Shown one piece after another: positions 1 through 8,442 of a stretch of 64,000 bases of DNA. Source of the DNA: Enterocloster asparagiformis (GTDB taxonomy: Bacteria; Bacillota; Clostridia; Lachnospirales; Lachnospiraceae); contig JAGZSY010000006.1 in the NCBI GenBank assembly GCA_018380885.1, positions 186,001 through 250,000 of the forward strand, given 5' to 3'. The number at the start of each line of letters is the position of its first letter. Positions within the stretch are counted from its first letter, which is position 1. The notes under the pieces are model-generated. The model had not been told where the DNA came from. It worked only from the letters and a program-made list of their open reading frames with translations, and ran no database searches. Made by a program: the position numbers and the translations under genes.

Positions 1-83
1 CTAAAACTAATTCTTGACATTATGCCGGTCCCCGCGGCATCGCGGCCGGATACGGCAATCTGACAGACAGGAGGAGAGTACCA

Positions 84-1124
84 TTGATTGAAGTAAAAGA
101 TCTTGTAAAATCCTACGGAGGACACCTGGCGGTGGACCATCTGAGCTTTACGGTCCGCGACGGCCAAATCTACGGCTTTCTCGGCCCCAACGGAGCCGGA
201 AAATCCACCACCATGAATATGATGACCGGTTATCTGGGCGCCACCTCAGGCGAGGTGCTGATCGACGGCCACAACATTCTGGAGGAACCGGAGGCAGCCA
301 AATCCCGCATCGGCTACCTTCCTGAAATTCCGCCCCTCTACACCGACATGACGGTGCGGGAGTACCTGGAGTTTGCCGCCAGCTTAAAAAAGCTCTCCAA
401 AGCGGCGCGGGCCGAGGCTGTGGCGGAGGTCATGGAGCTGGTGAAGGTCACGGACGTGGGCGGGCGTCTGATCAGGAAGCTCTCCAAGGGCTACAGGCAG
501 CGCGTGGGCATGGCCCAGGCCATTCTGGGCAAACCTCAGGTTATCATCCTGGATGAGCCCACCGTGGGCCTGGACCCGAAACAGATTATCGAAATTCGGG
601 ATATGATCCGCGGGCTGGGTCAAAAGCACACGGTCATCCTCAGCTCCCACATCCTCTCCGAGGTCAGCGCGGTCTGCGATCACATTCTCATCATCAACCG
701 CGGCAGGCTGATCGCCAGCGACACCCCGGAGAACCTGGAGCGCCAGATGGCCGGAGCCGGCGGCATAAACCTGTCCGTCAAGGGGCCCCAGGAGGAGGTC
801 CGCGCCGCCCTGGAAGCCATCCCCCAAATCTCTGATATCCATTTTCTGGAATCCAATGAGGAGGGAGTCTGCCGGATATCTCTGGATTACGCCGGGAGGG
901 CGGCAGGCCGGGCGGACGAGGTGGAAACGCCCTCCGATGAGGCCCCATGTCTCTGCGCCCGCCCAGACATCCGGGAAGCCGTTTTCTTCGCCTGCGCGGA
1001 CCGCAGGCTGCCCATTCTCGCCATGGAACCTGTTCACGCCTCCCTGGAGGACGTGTTCCTGGAATTGACGGAGGACGAAAAACAGACAAGACAGGAGGAC
1101 TGCGAACATGAGAGCAATCTATAG
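84..1124 (+). CDS. ABC transporter ATP-binding protein (GldA-like)
   Basis: Cytoplasmic ATPase of an ABC-2 type exporter. Walker A GPNGAGKST is at residues 34-42, the signature LSKGYRQ at about 133-139 and Walker B VIILDEP at about 153-159; a poorly conserved C-terminal extension follows, as in GldA/NatA/CcmA-type ATPases. The start is TTG behind GGAGGAG; no better start is visible. Its end overlaps the start of the permease gene by 17 bases, so the two are translationally coupled. With the next three genes it forms a Gld-like ABC operon known from many Firmicutes that do not glide. The substrate is unknown. Confidence 0.9.
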   Translation: MIEVKDLVKSYGGHLAVDHLSFTVRDGQIYGFLGPNGAGKSTTMNMMTGYLGATSGEVLIDGHNILEEPEAAKSRIGYLPEIPPLYTDMTVREYLEFAASLKKLSKAARAEAVAEVMELVKVTDVGGRLIRKLSKGYRQRVGMAQAILGKPQVIILDEPTVGLDPKQIIEIRDMIRGLGQKHTVILSSHILSEVSAVCDHILIINRGRLIASDTPENLERQMAGAGGINLSVKGPQEEVRAALEAIPQISDIHFLESNEEGVCRISLDYAGRAAGRADEVETPSDEAPCLCARPDIREAVFFACADRRLPILAMEPVHASLEDVFLELTEDEKQTRQEDCEHESNL

Positions 1125-1974
1125 CCGAGAGCTGAAATCTTATTTCTATTCCATGACCGGATATGTGTTTATCGCCTTTGTCACCATGTTCATCGGCATC
1201 TATTTTATGGCCACCAACATGCTGGGCGGATACCCCTACTTTTCCTACACCCTGGGCGCGATCCTCATAATCCTGCTCATCGCCGTGCCGGTGCTGACCA
1301 TGAGGAGCATGTCCGAGGAACACCGCTCGCGCACCGACCAGCTGCTGCTCACCTCCCCCGTCTCCCTCTGGAGCATCGTGATGGGCAAATACCTCTCCAT
1401 GGTGACTGTGTTCGCCGTCCCTATGGTTATCTCCTGTCTGTGCCCCCTGATCATCAAATCCGGCGGCACCGCCTACCTGGCCGAGGACTACGGCGCGATT
1501 CTGACCTTTTTCCTGTTGGGCTGCGTCTACATCGCCATCGGACTGTTCATCTCCTCCCTGACGGAGAGCCAGCTCATCGCGGCTGCCGGCACCTTCGGCG
1601 TCCTGCTGCTTTTGACCCTGTGGCCCAACCTGATCAGCTTTCTCCCCACCTCGGCCCGGGATTCCCTGATCGGACTGCTGCTGCTTTTGACCCTGCTGGC
1701 CTTTGTGCTCTACCGGCTCACCGGCTGCGCCCCCCTGTCTCTGGGCCTGGAAGCCGCAGGCGCCGCGGCCCTGGCAGCCGTCTATTTCTTTCAGAAATCC
1801 CTGCTGGACCGGGCTCTGACCCATCTGCTGGGAAAAATCGTGCTGGCGGACGTATTCAACACCGTGGTCAACGACCATATCCTGGATTTGGGCGGCCTGC
1901 TCTACTATGTGAGCGCAGTCTTTATCATGCTGTTCTTGACTGTGCAGACCATTGAGAAACGCAGGTGGAGCTGA
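1108..1974 (+). CDS. ABC-2 type permease (GldF-like)
   Basis: Integral membrane partner of the preceding ATPase, 288 aa with about six hydrophobic segments. The N-terminus (MRAIYSRELKSYFYSMTGYV) is the usual amphipathic start of ABC-2/GldF permeases that precedes the first membrane helix. The ATG has an AGGAGG site about 9 bases upstream, inside the end of the ATPase gene. The next gene encodes the GldG-type auxiliary protein, which supports a Gld-like exporter rather than a drug-efflux pair. The cargo is not evident. Confidence 0.87.
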   Translation: MRAIYSRELKSYFYSMTGYVFIAFVTMFIGIYFMATNMLGGYPYFSYTLGAILIILLIAVPVLTMRSMSEEHRSRTDQLLLTSPVSLWSIVMGKYLSMVTVFAVPMVISCLCPLIIKSGGTAYLAEDYGAILTFFLLGCVYIAIGLFISSLTESQLIAAAGTFGVLLLLTLWPNLISFLPTSARDSLIGLLLLLTLLAFVLYRLTGCAPLSLGLEAAGAAALAAVYFFQKSLLDRALTHLLGKIVLADVFNTVVNDHILDLGGLLYYVSAVFIMLFLTVQTIEKRRWS

Positions 1975-2013
1975 TATGTTCCGGATGAATTTCATGACAG
2001 CAGGAGGCAGAAT

Positions 2014-3456
2014 ATGAACAAAAATCTTAAAAAGGGCGGCTTTGCGGCTATTTTTACCGTTATCGTCATCGCCGCCGTCATTGTGATCAACCTGATCGCC
2101 GGCACCGTTCCGGCCAAGTACCGCCGTCTGGACCTGAGCACCAACCAGATCTATTCCCTGAGCGATACCACCAGAGAGCTGTTGGACGGCCTGACAAAGG
2201 ACGTGGACATTTACATTGTCGGAGACCCGGACCGGGTGGACGAGCGCATCACCCACTTTGCCGGACTCTACGCCGATCTGTCCCAACATGTGAATGTGAC
2301 GGTCGAGGACCCGGTGCTTCACCCGGACGTGCTCAGCACCCTGGGCACAGAGGCAAACACCGTTCTCGTCAGCTGCCCCGACACCGGCAAGACGCAATCC
2401 ATCCCGTTTTCGAATATTATCCAGATCGACATGATGGCCTACTACCAGTACCAGCAGTACAAGGAATCCGCCTTCGACGGGGAGGGGCAGATCACCAGCG
2501 CCATCTCCTATGTGGCCAACGATAACGAAACCGGCGTGTACCAGTTGAGCGGGCACAAGGAGTCCACGCTCCCCTCCATGGTGACGGACGCCCTGAAGAA
2601 ATCCAACATGCAGCTCCGGGACCTGAATCTGCTCACCGACGGGGCTATCCCGGAGGACTGTGAGCTTCTGTTGGTCAACAATCCTCAGACCGACATCGCA
2701 GTGGATGAGAAGGAAATGATCTCCGACTATCTGAAGCAGGGCGGACATGTGCTGATCCTGACCGGCTACACGCAGTCCGGCTGCCCGAACCTGACCGCCC
2801 TTTGCGCGGACTACGGCATGGAGCTGAAAAACGGATATGTGGCGGACACGGCGCCGGGACAATTTTACAATAACAACCCGTTTCTCTTCTTCCCGGAGTA
2901 CGACTTCTCCAGCGGTATGCTGGACAAAATCACCAGCCGTGATCCGGCCCTGCTCTCCAATCCCTCGGGCATGACCATCTCCCAGGACCTGAGGGACGGT
3001 CTGACCGTTTCCCCGTTTCTGACCACCACGGACAGCGGCATTTTCGTGGACCCGGCAACCCAGGAACAGGTCCGGGGCACCTATGTGCTGGGGGCCACCG
3101 CAACGGAACCGGCTCAAACCGGCGAGAGCTCCCAGGCTGCCACCGCTTCCCAGGCCCAGGCTCAGGACAGCGGACAGACGCCGGAGGCCACCCTGACCGT
3201 CATCACCGCCCCATCCCTGATCGACGGATCGCTGCTGCAGCAGTTCCCCAGCATCACCAACCTGACCATCTTTATGAACGCGGCGTCGCACAACATTTCC
3301 CAGGCTGTTAACCTGTCCATACCTGCAAAAAGCCTGGACGTCACCTATAACATGATCACTGCGGGCGGACTCTGGAGCGCGCTGTTCATCATCGTCATTC
3401 CCGTCATTTTCCTGATCGCAGGCTTTGTGATCTGGATGAAGCGGCGGAAGCTGTAA
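2014..3456 (+). CDS. GldG-like ABC auxiliary membrane protein
   Basis: A 480-aa protein with one N-terminal membrane helix (about residues 12-32), a large extracytoplasmic domain and one C-terminal helix (about 450-472). This matches the GldG/ABC-type auxiliary family found next to GldA/GldF-like pairs. A low-complexity Ala/Gln/Ser/Thr stretch around residues 368-395 sits before the last part of the outer domain and looks like a flexible linker. The gene follows the permease after 39 bases. Its role, probably substrate handling or scaffolding outside the membrane, is inferred from position only. Confidence 0.82.
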   Translation: MNKNLKKGGFAAIFTVIVIAAVIVINLIAGTVPAKYRRLDLSTNQIYSLSDTTRELLDGLTKDVDIYIVGDPDRVDERITHFAGLYADLSQHVNVTVEDPVLHPDVLSTLGTEANTVLVSCPDTGKTQSIPFSNIIQIDMMAYYQYQQYKESAFDGEGQITSAISYVANDNETGVYQLSGHKESTLPSMVTDALKKSNMQLRDLNLLTDGAIPEDCELLLVNNPQTDIAVDEKEMISDYLKQGGHVLILTGYTQSGCPNLTALCADYGMELKNGYVADTAPGQFYNNNPFLFFPEYDFSSGMLDKITSRDPALLSNPSGMTISQDLRDGLTVSPFLTTTDSGIFVDPATQEQVRGTYVLGATATEPAQTGESSQAATASQAQAQDSGQTPEATLTVITAPSLIDGSLLQQFPSITNLTIFMNAASHNISQAVNLSIPAKSLDVTYNMITAGGLWSALFIIVIPVIFLIAGFVIWMKRRKL

Positions 3457-3468
3457 GGAGGTGTTCTC

Positions 3469-4464
3469 ATGAAAAAGTCAAAGCAGCTCACCGTGGCCGC
3501 AGCCGCGCTTCTGGTGCTGTGCGCCGCTTACGCCGGGCTGGCCTGGCAGCACAAGCGCAGCGCCGAACGGGCGCTTTCGGAATCTGAAAATTCCCGCATC
3601 TATGTGACGGACTTTACCGACGTCACGGGGATTGCCATTGAAAACGGAGATTCGCGGCTGGATTTCGTGCTGGACGGCGGCACCTGGTATTACGCCAAGG
3701 ACCGCGACTGCCCGATCCGCCAGGCCGCGCTCACAAGTCTGGCCGACCAGCTGACGGCGCTCCCGGCCACGCGCAGGCTGGAGTCCGCGGATGAACTGAC
3801 GGCCTACGGACTCTCCGATCCCGCGATCCGCTTTGAAATTACCACCGACCAGAAAAGCCCCGCCACGCTGCTCATCGGCAATCAGGTGAAAGCCTCCGGT
3901 TCCTCGGATCTCGAGGAGGCGCCGGACGAATATTACGCCTGCATCTCCGGCGGAAGCCAGGTCTACACCATCAGCTCCTCCCTGGCGGACACTGCCGCCA
4001 AGGGGCTGTACGATTTTATCCAGACCGAGTCCCTGCCAGTCATTTCCGGCTCGGATATCCGGGATATCACGGTCACCAAAGATGAAAAACAGAGCCATTA
4101 TGTTAAAAAAGAGGTGGACGGGCAGGGAAATATCGCCTGGTACCGGGACAATGCGGACACGGAGGCCAACCGGCTGAAGGACAATGCCCCGTTAAACAAC
4201 CTGGCGCAGGCGATCAGCGGGCTCTCCATCCGCTCCTGTGTCAATTACAAGGCCACGGACGAGGAACTGGGAAGCTGCGGGTTAGAAACCCCGGTGATGA
4301 CGCTGACGTGGACCTGCCGAAAGGACGGCAAGGACATCACCACCACGCTGCTGGTGGGAAGCATGAACCCGGAGGGAAATGGATATTATGTGAGGTTAAA
4401 GGATTCTAAGGCTGTGAACCTGGCGGGAAAGGAGGACGTGGAAAAGGTTCTGAATGCAGAGTAG
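3469..4464 (+). CDS. DUF4340 domain protein
   Basis: Last gene of the Gld-like operon, 331 aa, starting 12 bases after the GldG-like gene behind AAGGAGG. One N-terminal membrane anchor (about residues 8-26) is followed by a soluble extracytoplasmic domain in which a beta-rich unit (roughly residues 45-180) appears to be repeated (about 190-330). This is the arrangement of DUF4340 proteins that sit downstream of GldG-type genes. No catalytic motif is visible. It ends 12 bases before the convergent acetyltransferase gene, with no obvious terminator between them. Confidence 0.8.
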   Translation: MKKSKQLTVAAAALLVLCAAYAGLAWQHKRSAERALSESENSRIYVTDFTDVTGIAIENGDSRLDFVLDGGTWYYAKDRDCPIRQAALTSLADQLTALPATRRLESADELTAYGLSDPAIRFEITTDQKSPATLLIGNQVKASGSSDLEEAPDEYYACISGGSQVYTISSSLADTAAKGLYDFIQTESLPVISGSDIRDITVTKDEKQSHYVKKEVDGQGNIAWYRDNADTEANRLKDNAPLNNLAQAISGLSIRSCVNYKATDEELGSCGLETPVMTLTWTCRKDGKDITTTLLVGSMNPEGNGYYVRLKDSKAVNLAGKEDVEKVLNAE

Positions 4465-4476
4465 GCCGCTTTCATC

Positions 4477-5106
4477 CTATTCTTCAAAAGTAAACTCCGC
4501 CAGATATTTCTGGAGGGAGTCCGCCAGCTTGCCGATGTGGACGCCGTCTACAAAGGAGTGGTGGACCTGGACGGAAAAAGGTAAGAGGACACGGCCATCC
4601 CGGGGTTCATATTTTCCCCAGTCAAACAGCGGGGTGGCGTTGTCCTTTTTCCCTGAGTCCGTGTGGGATATATGCGTGTAGCTGACCCAGGGGAAGGAAG
4701 AAAACTGATAGATATCGTTGCCCATGGGACCGGTAAAATACTCCTTCTGGCTCTCGGCCGACGCTTTGGCAAGGGCGACGTATGCTTCCAGGCTGTCCTG
4801 CATGGGGACGTTGATCACCTTGAACAGCTCGGTTTCCGGATTCAGGTAGGTAAAGGACGTATTGATCACGTCAAACACAGCTGGCTTTCCGTCCACAAAG
4901 CGGCAGCGGAAGGCCTCGATCCCGTTGGCGCAGCGCGTGACGGCATAGACAAAGGAAAAGGTGAAGGAATATCCCCTTTCCCTGATCCGGGCCAGAAAAT
5001 TGGTGATGTCCAGGTTAAATGTGACACAGTATTGGGGCTGAAGGCTGTCCTTGAAAATTCGGAAGTGCATGGCCCTGTCCCAAGTATCCAGGTCGATCCA
5101 TCTCAT
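4477..5106 (-). CDS. Chloramphenicol acetyltransferase-like protein
   Basis: A 209-aa member of the trimeric CAT fold (acetyl-CoA dependent O-acetyltransferases). The catalytic signature HHSFVDGVH starts at about residue 182; its first histidines correspond to the catalytic His of CatA enzymes, and the Asp of the DG pair is also present. An in-frame ATG lies 63 bases upstream, but the chosen start has GGAGGAACC 5 bases before it and begins MRWIDLDTWDR, like CAT proteins. Many chromosomal CAT-like proteins in Clostridia are not shown to confer resistance, so substrate and resistance are open. It has its own strong promoter. Confidence 0.87.
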   Translation of the reverse strand: MRWIDLDTWDRAMHFRIFKDSLQPQYCVTFNLDITNFLARIRERGYSFTFSFVYAVTRCANGIEAFRCRFVDGKPAVFDVINTSFTYLNPETELFKVINVPMQDSLEAYVALAKASAESQKEYFTGPMGNDIYQFSSFPWVSYTHISHTDSGKKDNATPLFDWGKYEPRDGRVLLPFSVQVHHSFVDGVHIGKLADSLQKYLAEFTFEE

Positions 5107-5150
5107 GTGCGGTTCCTCCTTTTTGGGTTTAAAATGATATGGTTGACTTA

Positions 5151-5179
5151 AGTTTATCGCCCAAGACATACGATGTCAA
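5151..5179 (-). promoter_or_regulatory. Promoter of the CAT-like gene
   Basis: On the minus strand TTGACA (-35) and TAAACT (-10) are separated by 17 bases. This would start transcription about 40 bases before the chosen ATG. Confidence 0.6.
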
Positions 5180-5304
5180 GCAGTTGTATTATGTCTTTAA
5201 ATAAAAATGTTTTTCTCACCCACAAGCTTCCCGCGGGGCTGTTTGGTTTTTCCTGATAGTGACGGTGGAATCATGGGCGGGATCACCCCCGCCGGGCGAC
5301 AACG

Positions 5305-5330
5305 AAAGCCGACCCGTCTGGGCCGGCTTT
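5305..5330 (-). terminator. Hairpin after the GntR regulator gene
   Basis: AAAGCCG pairs with CGGCTTT, continued by a CCC/GGG inner stem, directly behind the stop of the GntR gene. The following T-run is poor, so termination is only probable. Confidence 0.4.
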
Positions 5331-5340
5331 CCGGAGAATT

Positions 5341-6054
5341 TTACAGAAAGGAGGACTTGCAGAACGCACTAGGAACGGATTCCCCAAGGCCCAACTCCCT
5401 GATGGCGTGATGGATATGAATTTTCATGGCGCTGCGGGCTCCCTCAGCGTTGCGCTGGGAAAGGAATTCCACGATCAGCCGGTGATCGTTCACCGTGTCC
5501 TGAACCGCCTGGCCTCCCTGTTCCGAAAGCGCCACCCCCTTTGAGATCGCCTGGTAGAGAATGGGCATCAGCTTGTTCATAAACTCATTGTGGGTGGCCT
5601 GGGCGATGGATTTGTGGAATGCCCGCTCCTGCTCCGTCCGGTCCCTGCCGTCTCGGATGGCCTCCTCGACTCCGCGCCCGCACTCCGCGATGCGCTTCAG
5701 TTCCCCGTCCGTGCCGCGCACAGCGGCCAGATAGGCGGCCTCAGGTTCGAAAATCAGGCGCATCTCGTAGAGATCCCTGGCATTGGCCATCACGTCAGTG
5801 AGCTGGCCGAAAGCCTCCTCGCGATGAAAGGCTTTTTCCGTCACAAAGGTGCCTGTGCCACGGCGGACCTCCAGCACGCCGTAGGCGACCAGTATTCTCA
5901 CCGCCTCCCGCAGAGTGGTCCTGCTGACGTTTAACTCCCCGGCCAGCTCCAGTTCATTGGGCAGCTTTGAGCCGGCCTCAAAACGTTTCTCAATGGTTAT
6001 CATTGACATGATATTATCCGCCACATTCTGGGACAGCATCTTATTTCCCGCCAT
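5341..6054 (-). CDS. GntR/FadR-type transcription regulator (FCD domain)
   Basis: A 237-aa repressor-type regulator. The winged helix occupies about residues 5-75 (SRTTLREAVRILVAYGVLEV is the recognition region). The FCD ligand-binding domain follows, with the usual metal-binding histidines in AFHKSIAQATHN, NDHRLIVEFL and KIHIHHAI. The start has a strong GGAGGTGAT site. FCD regulators normally bind an organic acid or sugar acid; no metabolic gene lies beside this one, so the target is unknown. It follows the Crp/Fnr gene by about 120 bases on the same strand. Confidence 0.9.
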   Translation of the reverse strand: MAGNKMLSQNVADNIMSMITIEKRFEAGSKLPNELELAGELNVSRTTLREAVRILVAYGVLEVRRGTGTFVTEKAFHREEAFGQLTDVMANARDLYEMRLIFEPEAAYLAAVRGTDGELKRIAECGRGVEEAIRDGRDRTEQERAFHKSIAQATHNEFMNKLMPILYQAISKGVALSEQGGQAVQDTVNDHRLIVEFLSQRNAEGARSAMKIHIHHAIRELGLGESVPSAFCKSSFL

Positions 6055-6175
6055 GGAATCACCTCCGTCTATTGATATGCTTCTCTCCGCTCCCCGGGCT
6101 CATTTCACGGAGCGTCCTGCCGCCTGCGCTTCGCGGCCTTTTCGGCCCGCCCCGCGTACCGGCGCTCCCCAAGCG

Positions 6176-6865
6176 CTATATCCGCCCGTCTGCCGCTCCC
6201 GCTTTCTCATATAGCACAAAATGATTCCGCTGAAATTCCAGCAGCCCTTCCGACTTCATCTTGCTCAGCTCGTTGGACATGGCGCTGCGGTCCACGCCCA
6301 GGTAGCGGGCCAGCTCCTGGCGGCTGTGGGGGATATCGAAATCCCTGCCGCCGCAGGCCACCGCCTGCTGGGACAAATAGGACAGCAGCTTGTCCCGGGT
6401 GGTCTTGCGCGACATGTGCTCCAGCTTGTTCTCCAGCTTCACATTGTGCTCGGACAGAACGCGCAGCATATTCTGAATCAGGCGGGTGTGGAAATCGCAG
6501 GCCAGGGAGCAGAAGGTGATCATCCGCTGGTACTGGAGGAACATCACCTCGCAGGGCCTCTCGGTCACCACGCTGACCGGCAGCACCGCGGTTCTGGCGC
6601 AGGAGTAGGACTCCCCGAAGATTTCCCCCTCCTTGACCCGGAACAGCTCCTCCTGCCTTCCCCAGAAATTCTCCTGCACCACCATGGCGCTGCCGGAGAG
6701 CATGATCATGATGCTGTTTAAGGACTCGCCCATGCGGTAGATATACTCTCCCTCCTCATAGCGTGTCTGCTCCGCCGCGCAGCACTTCAGCAGCGTGTAA
6801 AGCTCGTCGTCATTCACCCCGTAGAACAGCGGGGACTTCCGTAAAATGTGCAGAAATTCTTCCAT
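6176..6865 (-). CDS. Crp/Fnr family transcription regulator
   Basis: A 229-aa protein with an N-terminal cyclic-nucleotide-binding-like beta barrel (about residues 10-125), a dimerisation helix and a C-terminal Crp-type winged helix (about 150-220, with SRQELARYLGVDRSAMSNEL). The Fnr iron-sulfur cysteine pattern is absent at the N-terminus: C28 and C29 are adjacent rather than spaced. It is therefore probably a Crp-like sensor of an unknown effector. The start has GAGGA only about 5 bases upstream. A dyad in its leader suggests self-control. Confidence 0.88.
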   Translation of the reverse strand: MEEFLHILRKSPLFYGVNDDELYTLLKCCAAEQTRYEEGEYIYRMGESLNSIMIMLSGSAMVVQENFWGRQEELFRVKEGEIFGESYSCARTAVLPVSVVTERPCEVMFLQYQRMITFCSLACDFHTRLIQNMLRVLSEHNVKLENKLEHMSRKTTRDKLLSYLSQQAVACGGRDFDIPHSRQELARYLGVDRSAMSNELSKMKSEGLLEFQRNHFVLYEKAGAADGRI

Positions 6866-6879
6866 CAGGTCCTCTTTCC

Positions 6880-6937
6880 GTTGTTTTTACAACATCAATG
6901 CTGTAAATATTATATATTTTTCAACTGGAACCGTCAA
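6880..6937 (-). promoter_or_regulatory. Promoter and dyad of the Crp/Fnr gene
   Basis: TTGACG (6932-6937) and TATAAT (6909-6914) are 17 bases apart on the minus strand. About ten bases after the expected transcription start lies GTTGTTTTTACAAC (6880-6893), an inverted repeat with 5-base arms. Its position inside the leader suits an autorepression site. Confidence 0.5.
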
Positions 6938-6955
6938 GCATTAATCGATGCCAAA

Positions 6956-6990
6956 GCCCCCGGAGGGGCAAATTCATGCCCGCCGGGGGC
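6956..6990 (-). terminator. Terminator-like hairpin after argH
   Basis: GCCCCCGG pairs with CCGGGGGC around an inner GGGC/GCCC stem. It lies about 60 bases behind the argH stop. The T-run is short, so it may act as an mRNA 3' end rather than a classical terminator. Confidence 0.5.
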
Positions 6991-7050
6991 GGTATAGTGG
7001 GGCCATGCCCCGCTCTGTCCAGCCGCTCACACACGCCTTGCGGGGCCGCC

Positions 7051-8430
7051 TTACTGCTCCAGCTGCTCCCTGTAGCGCGCGATCACCTCACGCATGGCAG
7101 CCTCGCCGGGGGCTCCCACAGTGGTCCGCTTCTCCACGCAGGTTTTCATGCTGATCGCCTGGTAGACGTCCTCGTCAAACACAGGGCTGATCTTTTGGTA
7201 CTCCTCCAACGGCAGATCGTCCAGCGCGATCCCCTTCTCGATACAGGCTAGCACCAACTGCCCCACGATGCCGTGGGCGTCCCGGAAGGCGACGCCGTGG
7301 TTGACCAAATAATCCGCCGCGTCGGTGGCGTTGGTGAACCCTCTCTTGGCGCTGGCCTCCATCACGTCCTTGCGGAATGTCATGGTGGAGATCATGCCGG
7401 TAAACAGCAGCAGGCAGCCCTTCACCGTGTCGATGGCGTCAAATGCCAGCTCCTTGTCCTCCTGCATATCCTTGTTGTAGGCCAGCGGCAGCCCCTTCAT
7501 GGTGGTGAGGAGGGACACCAGGGCGCCGTAGACGCGACCGCTCTTTCCGCGGATCAGCTCGGCGATATCCGGATTCTTTTTCTGGGGCATAATGCTGCTG
7601 CCCGTGCTGTAGGAGTCGTCGATCTCCACAAACCGATACTCGTTGGTGTTCCAGATGATGATTTCCTCGCAGAACCGGCTCAGGTGCATGGAGATAATAG
7701 ACAGCGCGCTGAGCAGCTCCAGAAGGTAATCACGGTCCGCCACAGAATCCATGGAATTCAGGGTGGGACCGTCAAAGCCCAGAAGCTGTGCCGTGTACGC
7801 CCGATCCAAGGGATAGGTTGTTCCGGCTAACGCCCCTGACCCCAGCGGGCAGTAATTCATGCGCCGGCGGATATCGTGGAGACGGGAGCGGTCCCGGGAG
7901 AACATTTCAAAGTACGCCCCTATGTGGTGGGCCAGGGTGATGGGCTGCGCCTTCTGTAAATGGGTAAAGCCCGGCATAAAGGTATCCAGGTTGGCCTCCA
8001 TCACGGTCAGCAGCTCGTTCAACAGGCCTTTCAAAAGGCCGTCGATCTCCTGAATCTCATCCCGCGTATAAAGCTTCATATCCAGCGCGACCTGATCGTT
8101 GCGGCTGCGGCCGGTGTGCAGGCGTTTTCCCGCCTCGCCCACGCGCTCGGTCAAAGTCCCCTCCACAAAGGAGTGGATATCCTCATATCCGGAATCGGGT
8201 GATATGGTGAGCTCGCCGCTATCCAAATCCTTCAAAATGCTTTCCAATCCACGGATAATATCCACCTTGTCATTTTCCGACAAAATCCCCTGTTTGGCCA
8301 GCATCGTCACATGAGCGATGCTCCCGCGGATATCCTGGCGGTAAAATTTCTGGTCAAATGATAGGGATTCATTGAAATTGTGCACCAACTGGTTGGTCTC
8401 CTTGGTAAAACGTCCGCCCCATAATTTCAT
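7051..8430 (-). CDS. argH: Argininosuccinate lyase
   Basis: Splits argininosuccinate into arginine and fumarate, the last step of arginine synthesis. The 459-aa length is normal, and the fumarase-superfamily signature GSSIMPQKKNPD lies near residue 280. The N-terminus MKLWGGRFTKETN is typical of ArgH. The start has AGGAGAG 9 bases upstream. It begins 12 bases after the end of the YfhO-type gene with no terminator between, so it is probably in the same transcript; argG is not in the window. That pairing is unusual. Confidence 0.97.
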   Translation of the reverse strand: MKLWGGRFTKETNQLVHNFNESLSFDQKFYRQDIRGSIAHVTMLAKQGILSENDKVDIIRGLESILKDLDSGELTISPDSGYEDIHSFVEGTLTERVGEAGKRLHTGRSRNDQVALDMKLYTRDEIQEIDGLLKGLLNELLTVMEANLDTFMPGFTHLQKAQPITLAHHIGAYFEMFSRDRSRLHDIRRRMNYCPLGSGALAGTTYPLDRAYTAQLLGFDGPTLNSMDSVADRDYLLELLSALSIISMHLSRFCEEIIIWNTNEYRFVEIDDSYSTGSSIMPQKKNPDIAELIRGKSGRVYGALVSLLTTMKGLPLAYNKDMQEDKELAFDAIDTVKGCLLLFTGMISTMTFRKDVMEASAKRGFTNATDAADYLVNHGVAFRDAHGIVGQLVLACIEKGIALDDLPLEEYQKISPVFDEDVYQAISMKTCVEKRTTVGAPGEAAMREVIARYREQLEQ

Positions 8431-8442
8431 GGCTTCACTCTC

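Noticed and set aside
1..83. TTGACA at 14-19 as promoter of the Gld-like operon
   Set aside because: No acceptable -10 at 16-18 bases; the promoter may lie before the window.
778..3291. Very long minus-strand frame opposite the Gld-like operon
   Set aside because: Composition is that of a shadow of GC-rich coding DNA (His/Gly/Gln-rich); the plus-strand genes have recognisable families, starts and spacing.
5207..5410. Short plus-strand frame upstream of the CAT-like gene
   Set aside because: No ribosome site, runs through the GntR terminator hairpin and into the GntR gene.
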